Below are positions 13,441 through 45,653 of a stretch of 64,000 nucleotides of DNA, piece after piece (the first letter of the stretch is position 1; each line of letters begins with the position of its first letter). The DNA lies in NCBI GenBank assembly GCA_026745465.1, contig JACYXH010000019.1:1337595-1401594 (forward strand). Direction: 5' to 3'. The position numbers were made by a program, and so were the translations under genes. This DNA is from Lota lota (taxonomy: Eukaryota > Chordata > Actinopteri > Gadiformes > Lotidae). The notes under the pieces were generated by a model. The model did no database searches. It had not been told where the DNA came from and was given only the letters and a program-made list of their open reading frames with translations.

Positions 13441-16400
13441 TTCATTTTCTTTAGTTATCTCTCAAATCAGTGGAAAACCTCTCTCGGAGCAGAGGAGGGG
13501 GAACGTGCCAGACCTGCCGGGATTTTTCTCTATTTAAATCTCACCTTTATCTCTTTCTGTCTCTTTCCTCCTTCGTCTCCTTCCGTTCCTCTTCGCTGCT
13601 TGCGTTGGTGAGCCGTCACCGAGACTAGCGGCTGGTGGTAGGGTGGATGGCTTAAGGTTGAGGGCGTTTCTACGGAGAAATAAAACCCCAGAAAAACATT
13701 TAAATCCCAGTCGCATGGTGAAAATGAGTATGCAGAACAGAGTATTGTGAGAGATAGCATCGGATATATCTGTTGTATTAACCGGGTGCCCTTGTACATG
13801 CTGTATTCCTGCGTGTAACATGATCAGTGTCTGTGCATCAACATGCACAGATGCAAACTTATGCACACTTATGCACACGTGTGCCAACTAGCCAAAAAAG
13901 TATAACTTTGTATTTATCTTGCATGACTAAGTATGTTGATAGGATTGCACATTCATACACTTTTGTGTGCCGTAAATGTTCATGAAAGATTTGAGTCTGT
14001 TGGAAAAATATAATAGAACATTTTAAAATAAAAGAATAGAATAGAAAAATATAAATAAAAAGGAAATCTAAAGAGGAAAAAGATAGATATGTTGTATAAG
14101 CATGAATGAATGAATGCATTTTATGCATTTAATAGACAATGAAAGTTACATCAAACGCAATGAGACATAAGATACATACAATAATGAAATTGACAAGGTA
14201 CTGTATCATAATATATACTATATGAAATATGTTGCTATTGCTTAAATCAGTAATGTACTAAATATTTTTATCAGGTCATGGAGTCCAGGCAATATTGTTT
14301 TTGTTTCATTTGTAAGAATTGCGATTACTTGTACGGTGATTCATGATTCATTCATTCAATAACCATAGATGATTGGATTCATGGACTTCATTCAACTATA
14401 AATTGCGCAACTTCTATTGCTCTTAATATAATCTGATATTGATACAATATCGTTTCTTTGTTATGTTAGGTTATAGGTGTTTGTTTATGGGGGGGGGGGG
14501 GGGGGGGGGGTGTTCTGCAACAAAGTTCAGTTGTTCTCATTCAGCCTCTTCCAGATGTCAAAGGAGGTCATACCAAAAATAGTAGCTTCACTGACAACAT
14601 CCTCCGTATTCCTTTAACCCATTATTGTGTTGTTTTTCATAGTAAGCAAAACTTTGTTTTCCAAAATATAACATAGTAAAACATTTCCAATCTTAAGATG
14701 TTTTTTAAAGATCGACAGTCGTAAATTTTCCAACGGTGAAAACGCAAAACGTTCTCGGCTTACACTATATGACGGTTTATTTGACATGACCACACACACC
14801 AAATCAAGAGCACACATCTACTGTAAGAACTCAAGTGCAGTAGATACTAGATAGCATCAGGCGTGTTATGGTACCCGTTCATAAGGATGTGTTTTGGGTA
14901 AACATCGCACTGATACGCGTATAAACACAAGAATACTGAACACCAGTGTTGAGTTACAGGCCCTGTCGACACAGGTGTGTAGCATAGGAAACAAACAAAA
15001 ACAAGATGTTTCAAAGCACGTGTATCACCTTGATTATTGAAATCTAACCCAACCCTTTGAGCCCAAATATCATCTAGCGTTTGCTACGATACTGCATATC
15101 CCAAGGTAAGGTCGGGCACTGAAACAACCCTATATGAACTCAGTCGATGATCGGGAGGTAACTATAGGTGAAAATAAATGTATTAAGCCGTTTAGCATTC
15201 AGCATGTCAACCATGATCTGAAGACGAGCACGGCGGAACGCTGAACAACAAGACACTTGAAGATGCTCGTTGATGTTGTCTTAGACGGTTGAGTTGCGTA
15301 AGGCAGGGTTACAACGAAATGTACAGCTCATGGATACCTTCTACTTTCAAATATCCTATTGTATTTTAGGAGCCAAACCAGACGATACCTTTAAACAGCC
15401 TGTTTGTGTCAACGTAAGGCAGACGACAAGGACTTGGATGTCAAACAGAAGTCAAAGTGCATTCACTATTTATCTTACAAAAGTAAAAATAAATGGCAAG
15501 TTACAAAAGACAAATCATACCTTTCCCATAGTCCTTTGAAAACCGGTGTGTGTGTTGTTAGCATGAAGCATCTGCCGTGTTTGTGACCCACATGTTTGAG
15601 GGAGGGAAGAGATGAAAGGAGGAGCCGAGCAGGTGAATGAACAACATAGAAGACCAGACTGTTTGTGGGAGTGTGTGTCTGTGTGTGGGAGTGTCGTGGA
15701 AATATTAATCGTAGCTACAATGTAAAGTTATATACAAATGATATAAACCTTGTTTATATAATTACTAGTCAATTGAAAATAAATGTGTATACATTCTCCT
15801 TGGACCTAGAGATGTCTCCCTTCCTCTCTCTAATTGAAAGGTGTTCAGATAGTTTGCATTTGCATTGCCACTGCAGCCATGAAGTCTGATACTGAGGCCA
15901 TGCCAATCTTCTGACCTCTTTGTTGTGTGAATTCCTTTAACTGTCTTGCAGCCTTGCAGACATGTCCACTTCCCCCATAGTGTATTGCAAATTAACTTGG
16001 TCTCTCCCGCCATGGCTGACTTCAGCCACGGTCAATCCTAAACTCTCCACGATGGTAACTCCCCCTCACATTTGTTGTTACTGCCCACAATGTGAAAGTT
16101 TCCCTATAAGAATCATGTACACCCATTGTCTCATTGAATATATGATTGGTAAATCGCTGCCTGTATCATCCCATGATCATGCTCTAAAATTAAATCAAAT
16201 ATTTTCCTGTCAAGAAGTGTCCTAAAAAAGAAGTTATTCTTCATCAGGGAGTGAGTAAGTGTGTGTGTGTGTGAGAGTGTGTGTATGTGTGTGTGTGTGT
16301 GTTCATGTATGTGTGTGTGCTCACAGACACATATTCAAATGGCCCAACATGTGAATGATTGTGGCTCACAGACATGAGTGAGTGACAAGAGTAACAAGAC

Positions 16401-16955
16401 TGAGTGACAAAATGATGTTGCACAGCGTACAGCCCTCGACCACACAGAGAAACACACAGGCATACATGACAACCTGCACACACATGCATGTACACACACA
16501 CACACACACACAAACACACACATACACACACACACACAAACACACACAAACACACGCACACACACACACACTTTCAGTTTGAGTACAGGACAGAGCCAAG
16601 TCCCCTCTCTTTTTCTTCTTTTGAAATCTGAAGGTCAACTCACTCAAACTTGCACACACACACACACACACATACAACCACGGACATGGAAGTGGGAATT
16701 CCCTTATTCAAACAGAGATGGCATTGAAAAAAACATCATGATATATATGTAGATATGATCATTGTTCCTTCCTAATATATAAGATAATTTACCATGCTAT
16801 GTGGGTCAAGGTTTACGACACCTCGTCAACTCTGTTAGACAGTGTTAACCATTATTTTCACCGCTCGGTATGGAACTACCAACACCTTAACCTAGAGAGA
16901 GTGGTGTTGGACAGCACCAGAGTCACTGATAACCACTGCCAGACCACAGAAGAGA
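13441..16955. other. Intergenic stretch, no gene seen
   Basis: Apart from a 22-base G run (14489-14510), (GT)n at about 16258-16302 and (CA)n at 16494-16572, this is AT-rich sequence with only short, composition-driven frames. I found no splice-flanked coding exon. Confidence 0.6.
14489..14510. repeat. Poly(G) run, 22 nt
   Basis: An uninterrupted run of 22 G on the plus strand in AT-rich intergenic DNA. Homopolymers like this often mark sequencing length error as well as real G4-prone tracts. Confidence 0.9.
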
Positions 16956-16959
16956 TTTA

Positions 16960-17115
16960 CTTACTATTTAGTCATTTCCATTTATCCAAAGCGGAATCAT
17001 GATTTAAATAAAACCTTTAGGTAGGAGTTCAAGGATGCCCTGCCTACAGGTAAACTGTGGACATTGGGATTTGAACCCACAACCTTTCGGCTGTCTCTTA
17101 CTGAAGGAGCTTCTC
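16960..17115 (-). repeat. tRNA-derived SINE copy
   Basis: It carries the family tail CATTTATCCAAAGCG at the left and the B-box complement GGGATTTGAACCCACAACC at the right, so the tRNA-like head points to the right-hand end. Several positions have drifted, indicating an old copy. Confidence 0.6.
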
Positions 17116-17644
17116 TGTCCCTGATTGGCCAGGAGTTTGGTCCTCATCTTGCTATTGGTCGCCTGCTCTACAAAGCCCAGTTTCCCATCCTTGGGGTTGG
17201 GACCCTATTCTTAGATTACTTATTTTATCATGGTATCATGGTATCATGTTATGTCATTAGTAATTTCTTGGTGCATTTTTTGCAACAACAAATGTGTCCT
17301 CTACATACAAAAACGTTCAACCAAATGGCCGCTAGCTAACTTGTATGGTGCCATTCAAATCGATATTACTAGCAGATGCTGATATGGTTCAAACGATATG
17401 CGAGTAAGCAAATGCAAGTTGAGTTTACAAGGATTTTCAGATCTAAAAATGGCCTCCATCACGCTTGCTTGAGACAGCGAAAGATTGTAGGAAATAATTT
17501 TCACAGTAGGTGTACTTTAACACATTGGTATTAGCATTCACACGCATAAGGATTCACACCCTCAGCTTCTCCACCCAGCCGGCTCGTTAACAACAAGTTC
17601 TGAGCTAACGGGGGAATATTGAAACACCAGCCGCCCTTTCAATA

Positions 17645-18082
<438 letters not shown>

Positions 18083-19545
18083 TGTTTAACTTCCCGGTAC
18101 AGTGAACTTTGCACCCAGCAGGTGTTCCCACCGCAGCCTCACGGCACTGTATTGCGCCGCACTCCCGAAACTGTCGGTCTCGCGCTTCTTTTATTTAAAT
18201 GTATTTTAATGCACTTTAATGCTTTATTTCTTTTAGGTTTGTGTCCTGAGAGTAAGCTCTTTTACGAGAGACACCCGGACAGCGCTTTTCTAAATGTTCT
18301 ACTCTACATGTATATTTGTGTATATCTATTTCTGGACATGTTCTTGGCAGGTTCATTGTTTAAATATATTAAATAGTGTATAGTATAGTTCAAGTTTTAC
18401 ACGTGTACAAAAGGGTTTACACTAGTAAAAGAAAAAGGGAGAACATTGATATCTTTCATGGTAAGGATGTTTAATGTTTTAACGTCACTTCATTTTTGGT
18501 TTCTGATTTTTGTTGTTGTCCCTGCAGGTTCTTTAGCTTTGTGGAAAATATATAGACCTATAAATAATAATTTATATGAATAAATCATTATGAATATTAT
18601 CAATTCTGGGATGAATCTGAACATAAAATTGGTAGACAACACACACACACACACACAGACACTGCCACACAGAGACACACACACACACTGACACACATTC
18701 CTTAACATAAGAGATTTTTCTCAGCCTAAGAATATTTATTAACGTATCAAATGCGCGCTCACAGCTTATTTGACATTACATAGTAGTGTACTGCCCCATA
18801 GAAACAACCTGACCACAATTGTATCATTTTATATTCCCACATGTATTATGTTGCATATAGAAACCCCTCCTTTAAGAAGGCACTAAAGTAAAAGTATTTG
18901 TATGTAAATTATCAGACATTAAGCCACGCAACATTTGACGAATCACAACTCAGCATTTCTATTTATTGACAGGTTATGTTTGCCTTCGTCACATTTCATT
19001 CAAATGTAAATATTTAAAATGAAGCCATACATATACAGAATATCCCAGCTCCCCCTTTCACACATCTCTCTTAAAGTATGATTACATTACATTTCAGGTG
19101 AAATATGCTGGCATCTGTATAATGTACTGGTCTTACGATGATGATGTGACATGTGTTTTAAGATGTTATTGCACACTACTACTGCTGCTGCAGATGCACA
19201 ACCAGCTATATATGAGATTATGAACATCTAAAACGTGCTTTCTCTCTCTGTCTTCAGTCATGTCGGCAAGTCAAGTCTGAATAGAAAATTCAGGGGCCCA
19301 TGAACGCATGTACTGTACCTATATATCATATTATATTTATACTATATATTATATTTTTATTTGATGTGAACACTGTTTCTCATTCTGTTTCTTGTATCAA
19401 TATATTCAAGACCCATGTTGTCAATCTACATCTATTTTTATTAAAATGAACAATTATCAATGGGTGATTGGTGACCATTCTGAATATACATGAGTCCATA
19501 CACTGTAAGAGGTCAGGTGGTGTGTGATGGTTCAGCTGTACTCAC
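18083..19545. other. Intergenic AT-rich stretch, no gene seen
   Basis: AT-rich sequence with a short (CA)n near 18640-18690. I saw no coding frame, RNA gene or element boundary I could support. Confidence 0.5.
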
Positions 19546-19612
19546 CTAACAAGCAGGGCACGCAATAAGCAGGACATGTTGGAGACCATGGTGCTGCAGG
19601 GCTTGGTTTTAG
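19546..19612 (-). other. Orphan exon candidate (67 nt, good splice sites, short ATG frame)
   Basis: On the minus strand, TCTTCTGGACAG precedes position 19612 and the block ends GTTAG followed by the strong donor GTGAGT at 19545. Inside is ACCATGG, a near-ideal initiation context, opening M-V-S-N-M-S-C-L-L-R-A-L-L-V. If spliced to the acceptor at 9304, the frame hits the TAA there after 15 codons. It would then be a 5' UTR exon of the ELM2-SANT gene carrying a small upstream ORF. It could instead belong to an unseen minus-strand transcript. Confidence 0.4.
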
Positions 19613-20577
19613 CTGTCCAGAAGAGAGAATACACATCTTGATAAAGAACAGGATCTGTGGATGGACCAAAGGACTTTGTACATAAAGTATATGTTAATAA
19701 GCAATTAAACACTTCTTTGTTGGGGTAACAAAGTATGTTGTCTATAGAAAAAGGCTACAGCAACATAAGAGTTGAAAAACATGCATTCGTTTTTATTCAC
19801 AAATTACCTTGTTTTTCTTTCTGCATATTATGGAATATACAACATATGTTGTACCGGTTAAAATATATATGACATAAAACAAAATTCCATAACACAACAA
19901 TATATTTTTGGTAATAATAAAATTGTACTTTCCTATAAATGTTTTTTTATTTTGCTTTTTCTTCAGGAGAATTGAGTTGCGCTTAAAAACTGAAGTGCAT
20001 GGTTACGACTTTAAAATTACACTTGGTGAATCTATTTCCTGTCGCTCATTCCTCTGTGTTTTCCTAACATTGACTATCAGACCCCCACATCCTTTGTAAA
20101 ACATTTGAACAGTAGAAGGCTGCAAGGAAAGAGGAACTGGTTTAATGGGTCTCTGAAGACTATCAACATAGAATCTTAATTTATGTTTTTATTATCTGTT
20201 GCAGATTTGGTTGGGACATTACCAATGTTTCAACACAGTTTTTTATATATTGCTATTATCCCAACTATTTTAGATTGAATGTCTATTGTTGCAACCTTGA
20301 CTCTGCTCATCAATTTCAAATAGTAGTTTATCATTGTCGGTCAAATTTAGTTCCTTATCACATATCTGAACTTTATTGCATTGTTCAGCTATTTAGGCCT
20401 ACTTCATTTTTTTTAAATTGTTGTCTGTTGTTTGTTTTGGGGTTTTAACATGAGCCCTGTCAAAGACAGCTTTCTGTCTTTATTGATGGACAATATTTGT
20501 CTTTTTTAACATGAATCACCCTTGTATTCTCTTTCTCTCTGTCTCTCTGTCTATCTCTCTCTCTCTCCCTGTATTTT

Positions 20578-20700
20578 GATTTCCAGCCAAAAGGTTATGG
20601 GTTCGAATCCCAATGTCCACAGAATCTAAAAAGATTCCACCATAAGTCGTCTGCCTGACTAAATGGTAATTATATGCAGACAGCTACTGTGCACTGCCAA
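20578..20700 (+). repeat. tRNA-derived SINE fragment
   Basis: It has CCAGCCAAAAGGTTATGGGT and the B box GGTTCGAATCCC, then CAATGTCCACAG, matching the SINE copy at 31165 in the same orientation. The 5' part of the head is missing, as it is preceded by CT-rich sequence. Confidence 0.6.
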
Positions 20701-22373
20701 CAGAGAGTGGAAGAAAAATCCCCCTTTGATTTCCACCATACCCACCTGCTTTCTGTGTAGAATTGATGCAAGCCAAAAACAATATATATATATATTGTAC
20801 CTTATTTGCGTATCTCACTTTACTTTTTATGTGCTTTGATAATGTTATGTTATGTATCCCCGTGTGAATAAGGATTTTCTTATTCAATTGAGAGGAAGAA
20901 CGTTTTTATTTACTTTAGTTTTGCAATGTTTCAAATTCAAGAACTGTTTTATCGTCAGCTCTCTTCTAACTTATTTGAAATGATAAATTGTATAGTGACT
21001 AATAATGGGTGCTTTTTAGACTGTTAACACACTGTGTATGCATATTTTCTGAAATGCATTTGGCTTATCTTGGGAGTCATAAGAATGTAGAATGTATAAA
21101 TCATGGATACATCACACAAACAGACTCCAAATATACATTATCTCCTATATAATACACAATGTCAACTAATCTGCACTCTTCCAGGGTTAGGGTGTGCAAA
21201 AATATATTAAAAAAGGTTTTCATTAAGCTATCGAAATGAACTGTCATTTTACATCAGCAAGTAAATAATAAAAAAACATAGCTGTGGCACATACTTCTCC
21301 AGTCAACACCTAGAGGCCTCTCTCCCTGATAGAGTCCTTGTTGCTATTTATAGACACCAATGTAAAAGACACCTCGGGCACGGCCGCTTTAAAAGTGGGA
21401 CGTATATTTACCACAAGGAAATGACCAGGTCTCTGTACTGATATCAGAGCTTGTGCGCCTATACCTACCCTCCACAATAATTAGGCATACATGCCCTGCG
21501 TTCGTTTTGTATGCAATTCATGCTCTCCGTCTTTCCCCGTAGAAAAAGACGAGGAGTAAATAGTAACAAAAGGGCTACTTACAGTTCAGTGTCTAAAAGC
21601 TAAGTTCATCAGGCGGGCTTGATACAAAAAGTGGCTCCCTGTTCCCTCTAGTGGAGATCATGCTTAATTACACGTGATATCCTTATATTATGTAGGCCTT
21701 TTATTTCATGTTTCATGTCAACAACTCATAGTAAATACGTATTTTCAGTTGAAATTTAAATTATTGTCTCTTAGGATACAAAGTCGCATACATATTGTTA
21801 CTACCTTTCAACGATAAATAATGCTTTATTTTAAGCAGGAGCTGGTTGGTGGGGACAGTTCATTCGATGACTAATTAAAAAAAACCATTTAACTTAAGTT
21901 TCAATACAGTATATACGTAGATGGATGTCAGATATTGATGTGTTCCAATCTAATTATCTATTGCTTAGGCCTTAAGGGGGTGTCGGGCTATACAAATACA
22001 ATTGACTTGACATGGCTATTGTCTGTGAAGGTCAGATAGACAATTACAGTAGGCATACTATTGGTGCCATGGACTTGTTTTGAAAAAAGATGCAGACACT
22101 TGACAAAGGGCTGTGACGAGTTGTTGTGACCCAGGCAACAGTACGACTTGTGGAACTATTCTTTTTAGGCAACAATGTAATAATGGCACCGAAGACATGT
22201 GTAACTTACAACTGCAAGGCCTATAGCTTCATTTGTGTTGACACATAATATAAACAATATTTTATAAGTTGTGTGCAAACATACAATATCTCTAGTGGGA
22301 TAATGTTTTAATATTCAAATCAACGTGTTGTGATGAACAATTTGTATGTCCCTAAACCGGTGATTTAAGTCAA

Positions 22374-22375
22374 AG

Positions 22376-22425
<50 letters not shown>
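22374..22425. repeat. (CTAT)n microsatellite
   Basis: About 12 perfect CTAT units. It is a tetranucleotide repeat of forensic type and probably polymorphic. Confidence 0.95.
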
Positions 22426-23239
22426 GGTAATGTCGGTCTATGGGAAGGAAAATAAATAGAAAAGTGCACATATAACATAAATAATGACGCGAGTGGGCTG
22501 AGTAAGTGTGCTGTCTTTTATTCGTTAATGTAGACCCCACGCTGTTTTATTGGGCAATAACTCTCCGGTAGAGTTTCAAACGCAGCCGTACTATTATTGC
22601 CAAGTTACGAACTGGACATAAAAAAGAGACAATTATTTAAAGCAGTGCAGATTGCGAGGCAGATAACCTTCAACGCCAGTAGGGGTGTGTTTGGTTTGGC
22701 CCATGAACGCAAGGTGCGTTCAAGTCATGTGGGATGGAAGACAAGGTTTAAAACTTGCGAGTGTTCAAGTCAGGGATACTTGTATTATGTAAAATGGTTC
22801 AGGTCAGTTTCGGGTAATGGAAAGATAAAGACCAGCCGGTTTAATAGCGTAGTACATAGTGTACATAGTGTGAAACTTTGTGAATCATTAAAACTGCCCA
22901 GGCCTACAATTACTACGCATTTGCATTGAAAAGTGAGCTAAAGCAGACGTTATGTGTCATTTATGTATGTATTTTTGTGTGCTTTTCAGTCACTTAAATA
23001 TTTTCAACCGACTATACCGTTTATATTTTGGGACCTTTCAGAAAAATAAATTCTGAGTTATAATGAATTACCAGTTCAGTGTATATTTGAAATGTATTCA
23101 TTAATACAGCTGTTAACAGCTCGGACGATGGTAATCCATTAACTCCCCATACGGCAATTCTTTTTAAAATTGCAAAGCATATAAAGTCATACACATATAA
23201 ACGTAGAAAGAACGGTAGCACGGTAGCAACAATACACAA

Positions 23240-23860
23240 ATGCTGCGTTTAAGACCTATGGGCAGTTCCCGTAATTACCACCTTCCGACTTGTCAGTGTG
23301 TGAGGTCACGTGGTGTGCACACGGACGGCCATGTTTCCGAAACACAAACAACAAGAAGAGTAGAGACTAGCGAGCCAGCAGACCAGACACTGATACGCAG
23401 CAGCGACCGAAGGCGGAGGAAAAAATATAGACAAAACACAGCACGACTTTGTCGAAAGTAAAAAAATTTGTCGAATGACCACGTTTACAGAGATACGAGC
23501 GACCAATGCATGCAGTTAAGTGGCTGTAAACACATCGTGCAATCGAGTTTCACAGCTGAAAACAGTGAGAAAAAAAGGTAAGCCGCGGTTCCTCTTTGCA
23601 GCTTGCACGCTAACGCAGAAGCTAACGTCAGTGATTGCCAAACGCGCCGCGTTCTGGTCAGTTACTAAACCATATCGGTGCATTACAGAATACGTATCCG
23701 GAAAGCCCTTGGATTAAAGTTGTGATTCAAGCGCGTGAGAATAGGAATAAGTAGCGACAAGCAGAGGGGTGTAGCGAGTGGTTGGCCGTCCACACAGCGG
23801 TGGAGCAGGCCAGGGGCGACGGATCCACACACGCCGACACTCCGCCCCCTCCGCCATATC
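23240..23860 (+). promoter_or_regulatory. gigyf1: Candidate CpG-rich promoter of gigyf1
   Basis: CpG density rises sharply here compared with the flanking AT-rich DNA. The block contains CCTTCCGAC (ETS-like), GTCACGTGGT at 23305-23314 (E-box/CLEAR-like) and CGGCCATGTTTCC (YY1-like) within about 70 bp, a typical housekeeping promoter cluster. It lies 3.3 kb upstream of the first coding exon of gigyf1 on the same strand. A leader exon could end before GTAAAA near 23458. The start site is inferred only. Confidence 0.4.
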
Positions 23861-26249
23861 ACATCTCGTGTCATCTGAACCTGCTAACGATGCAAAGGGA
23901 AGGCCCTTTTTTATTTTTTATTTTTATAAATAAAACCCATTGGAGAAATCCATAATTTGCCAGGTAGCGATCTGTGAAGGTGTAGAAGGCGTGTGATACT
24001 ACGATCTGTTGTTGTGGTTGCCGTCATCTGTTTAGGTAAAAGTCCGCGAAGTCCCGCAATTCGTAATCGTTGGGTCGTTAACGCTGAAGCTAATGCGTTC
24101 AACAACAGATGCAGTCGTGTGGCTAACCTATCGCTAGTAAGGTAGCCCCCTTCACAGCCGAACAAGTAGCACAGTTCCACTCAACTGCTGGGTTATAGTG
24201 CTGTGTGTTTAGTATAGCGGGATTTGAAATGTAATGTGGATTGAGTGGCTTGCTTAGGCCACCGTGTTGGATGGTGGTAGCATTATACATTTGCGCTATT
24301 TTAAATAACTTCGGTGTGTTTTCTTACTCTCTTAGGAGTCGGATTGTATCCTCAAAACAATGTGATTTCGATTTGAAATTACTTTCTTCATGTTGAATTT
24401 GAGGGTTGTGATGGTGGATCCATTTATTGTACTTTTGAAATAAGGGTTATCAAATGTTTGTTTACAATGGCGGGAGGAACATTACCGTACAACTACCAGT
24501 ATGTTGGACCAAATGTTTTAAGTTATCCAAACCCTAATCATTACCAATACCAACAATTTGAATAATAATGTAATGTGTTATTATTGGCATTCCCATTACA
24601 TTTAGTTTATAGTCCCAAACAACAAACTTGTTATTTATAATATGAATGGGTAAACTGGAGCATTTCATTTTACCCTTTTAATTTAGAATATTTGTGATGA
24701 GGGAATTTAAAAGACCTTCCTCCCTGTAAGTGTTCATGTATGCATCTCCACTATATATGTGTGTGTACCTGACATTTGCAGGTGCTTTCAAGTGAAATCA
24801 GCAACTCTGCACCGAACACATATTTCAATAGCAGGGCCTAAAGTGAATCCCACAAACATGTTAACCGTTTTTTTACTTTCAAGTGCAGTCTGCACAAACA
24901 ATCTGATCAAATTATGCCCGTTTTTATTTAGGAGTGAAGCCTTGAAAAATAATCGCTCAAAGCTAACAGACGTGAAAATCAAATTACACAGCTGTGGGTA
25001 AATGGATGCAGGCTTTGTGCCAAGCAGTGAGTAAAAAGTGTTTCCCTGGCAGTTAACCAGGGGATTCCTGGATTCCAACCTGGCCAGAGTTATATCTGTG
25101 CTTCACCATTGTTTGTGCATGTTCCCAAAACCTTTATCATGCCCAAGTAGCATCAGATATGAGAATCTGTTGCTGTTTATATTAATATTGATTATCCCAA
25201 AAAGTGATGCATCGTACATTTGTGATGCATGAGAAAAAAACGACAACAAAATAACAGAGTGGTGACATGAAAAATGTACCTAAATGTTATAAATTAATTG
25301 TAAATATATCGTTCCTCCCTATCAGAAGAGTACTGAGAGAAAGTTTGTTTTCAGGGTTTTATCTTAAAAGTCTCTCATTTCACAATTGATGTTGTGCTGG
25401 TTTACGTAAAATAAGTTTGAAACAAGGTCATCTCTTCTCAATTGCGGCATGTGAACAACAACATCTTGCGTTGTTTTCGTGAGTAGCACATTTTATTTTG
25501 GTCCATCGCTAATCGTCTTCGGCCCGTTCGAATCCACAGCAGAATATATAAATGAAGCTTTACATCTGTTCTTGGTTAGGGCCATGAGTGCTGTTAATGT
25601 TACTAACATTTAAGAAAGGTTTGGAAGATACTATGTACCTTTTTTGTTCTTTTTTTCTCTGAACACGTTACTCAAACTGAACATTTTCTGTCCCGCAGCA
25701 CTAAAGTCTGAGGACGAGGAAGAGGGGTACCGGAAGGTTCTCTCTATCCACATTTCAGTTGGAGTGAGAGAAGGACGTTCAAAGGAAGAGTGAGAGAAAA
25801 GGAAGGAGAGAAAGTCGCGCCTGCTATTGGCAGCTGTTTCAGCAGCCTGATTTCTTGTAGCTGTCATATTTGTTCTTGCGTTAAGTCTTTTTTTCCTGAT
25901 GAATCAGTTTGTATTTTTAACTTCAATGTGATAAAACTGCTGTTGTCAAACAAACAAAAAGAAAAAAATACAATTAATGCTATCGAGTGTTTTATTTTTC
26001 CAACATTCATTTCCAAGGATTTCTTTTGAATTTTTTTTCTTTTTTTATTCGTATTCGTTTTAACAATCTTTTTGGGCTGTGGTAGTTGTAAGTAGCAGGA
26101 GCTTTCGAACTCCAAAACTCAACGTCAACTCCTCTTCCTTACCTGACTGTAAGACCGGACAACCTGGTATTCCTCAAACACCTGCAACCTGGCAGCTATT
26201 CGTTTTGTGTCTGTGTGTTTGGGGAGCGAATTCACCACAACTAAAGCAC
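23861..26249. other. Probable first intron(s) of gigyf1
   Basis: AT-rich sequence lacking coding exons. A short purine-rich exon-like patch near 25700-25820 was noted, but I could not place its ends. Confidence 0.4.
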
Positions 26250-26331
26250 CACTCAGCCTTCTAGTCACCTAAGCCTAACTCAAGCCAGCGATCCCTAGCC
26301 TGGTCCAGCCTGCTCGGACCACCTGGACAGG
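26250..26331 (+). other. gigyf1: Candidate 5' UTR exon of gigyf1
   Basis: Sequence ending ACCTGGACAGG is followed by the strong donor GTAAGG at 26332, 190 bp before the acceptor of the first coding exon (AG at 26520-26521). Its left boundary is not resolved. The next exon, from 26522, carries 29 nt of leader before ATG 26551. Confidence 0.4.
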
Positions 26332-26550
26332 GTAAGGTGGGATCCACTCCTCTGGGAGTGGGCAGGGGCATACATTTTAACATGTATCTGTATTATTGTG
26401 TCTATATGTAGTGTGTGTGTGTGTATATAGGTAACATTTATTTCAATGTGTCTGCTAATAATTAGTAAAAAAATAAATAATTCTAATGCTAAACATTTTC
26501 TCCTAAATCTCTCCTCTGCAGATACTCAATTCTGTGCGGACGTGAGGAAT

Positions 26551-44789
<18,239 letters not shown>

Positions 44790-45524
44790 TGCCGTGCAGC
44801 GCACGGCAGCAGCAGCAGCAGCAATAGCTACCTGAGGCCTTCCTGTCTTTTAATCAGACAAACCAGATGACGAATGTGCACTGCTGGGGGACACCGGGAG
44901 TGGGGTGGGTTGGGGGGGAGGTGAGGGAAGTAGGGAGGTCAAAGGGTGAGGCGGTGCAAACTCCTACGCCTCACTTTCCTCCTCCTTCTCATCTCGTAGA
45001 TTGTTGAAATGAAAAAAAAACGCTCTGTGATGCACTGGGTGAGTCACTTGAGCGAGGGGGAGATGGGGATAGGAGATGGGGGAGTGAATTGCAGAAAGAT
45101 GGTATCCTCTGGCACTCAAAAAAAGAATAAGCACCTTATACTGAACTAATGCACTTTATTGAGACGGGATTTGAATAGGGTTCGTTGTTGTTGTTTTTTT
45201 TTTCGTTTCTTTTCTTCTCGTTTTTTTGTTCTGAATTAATGCACGTGTCGGGTGTGTGTGGGCGTGCGTGTGTTAGCTGTACACAGCTGGGGGCCCCCCA
45301 CGTGCATGGCGGGGATGGGAACTGGAAGGGGCGGTGGGTGAACTTCACGTGCGTGCGGACGGTCCAGACGATGGGCGACTTTTTTCAGGGGGACCTTGTT
45401 TGGTTGAACCTTATCAGAAAGCAAATCCTTTCTCAAAAGAAAAAAAAAACACTGTTGATATTTCTCTTGTTCAGCATTTTTTTTTACATTTATATATAAA
45501 AGTTAAAGCTATTGAAAAATGGAT

Positions 45525-45530
45525 AATAAA
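45525..45530 (+). terminator. gigyf1: Proximal poly(A) signal candidate, gigyf1
   Basis: AATAAA in an A-rich context 735 nt after the stop codon, followed by G/T-rich sequence near 45620. Confidence 0.4.
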
Positions 45531-45621
45531 AAACTTGAAGATTTGCACTTGTCTAAAAAATACGAGAAAAAAAACTACAAAAAACAAATGGGGTTAGTTA
45601 TAGAGATATTTTTTTGTGGAA

Positions 45622-45653
<32 letters not shown>

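Larger units (their letters stand above)
19613..23239. other. Intergenic AT-rich stretch, no gene seen
   Basis: It contains the SINE fragment at 20578-20700 and a CTAT microsatellite at 22374-22425. Otherwise only short frames without splice support are present. Confidence 0.5.

Noticed and set aside
20578-20700. tRNA gene suggested by GGTTCGAATCCC
   Set aside because: There is a B box only, no complementary acceptor stem or anticodon loop, and the same sequence recurs as a dispersed SINE.
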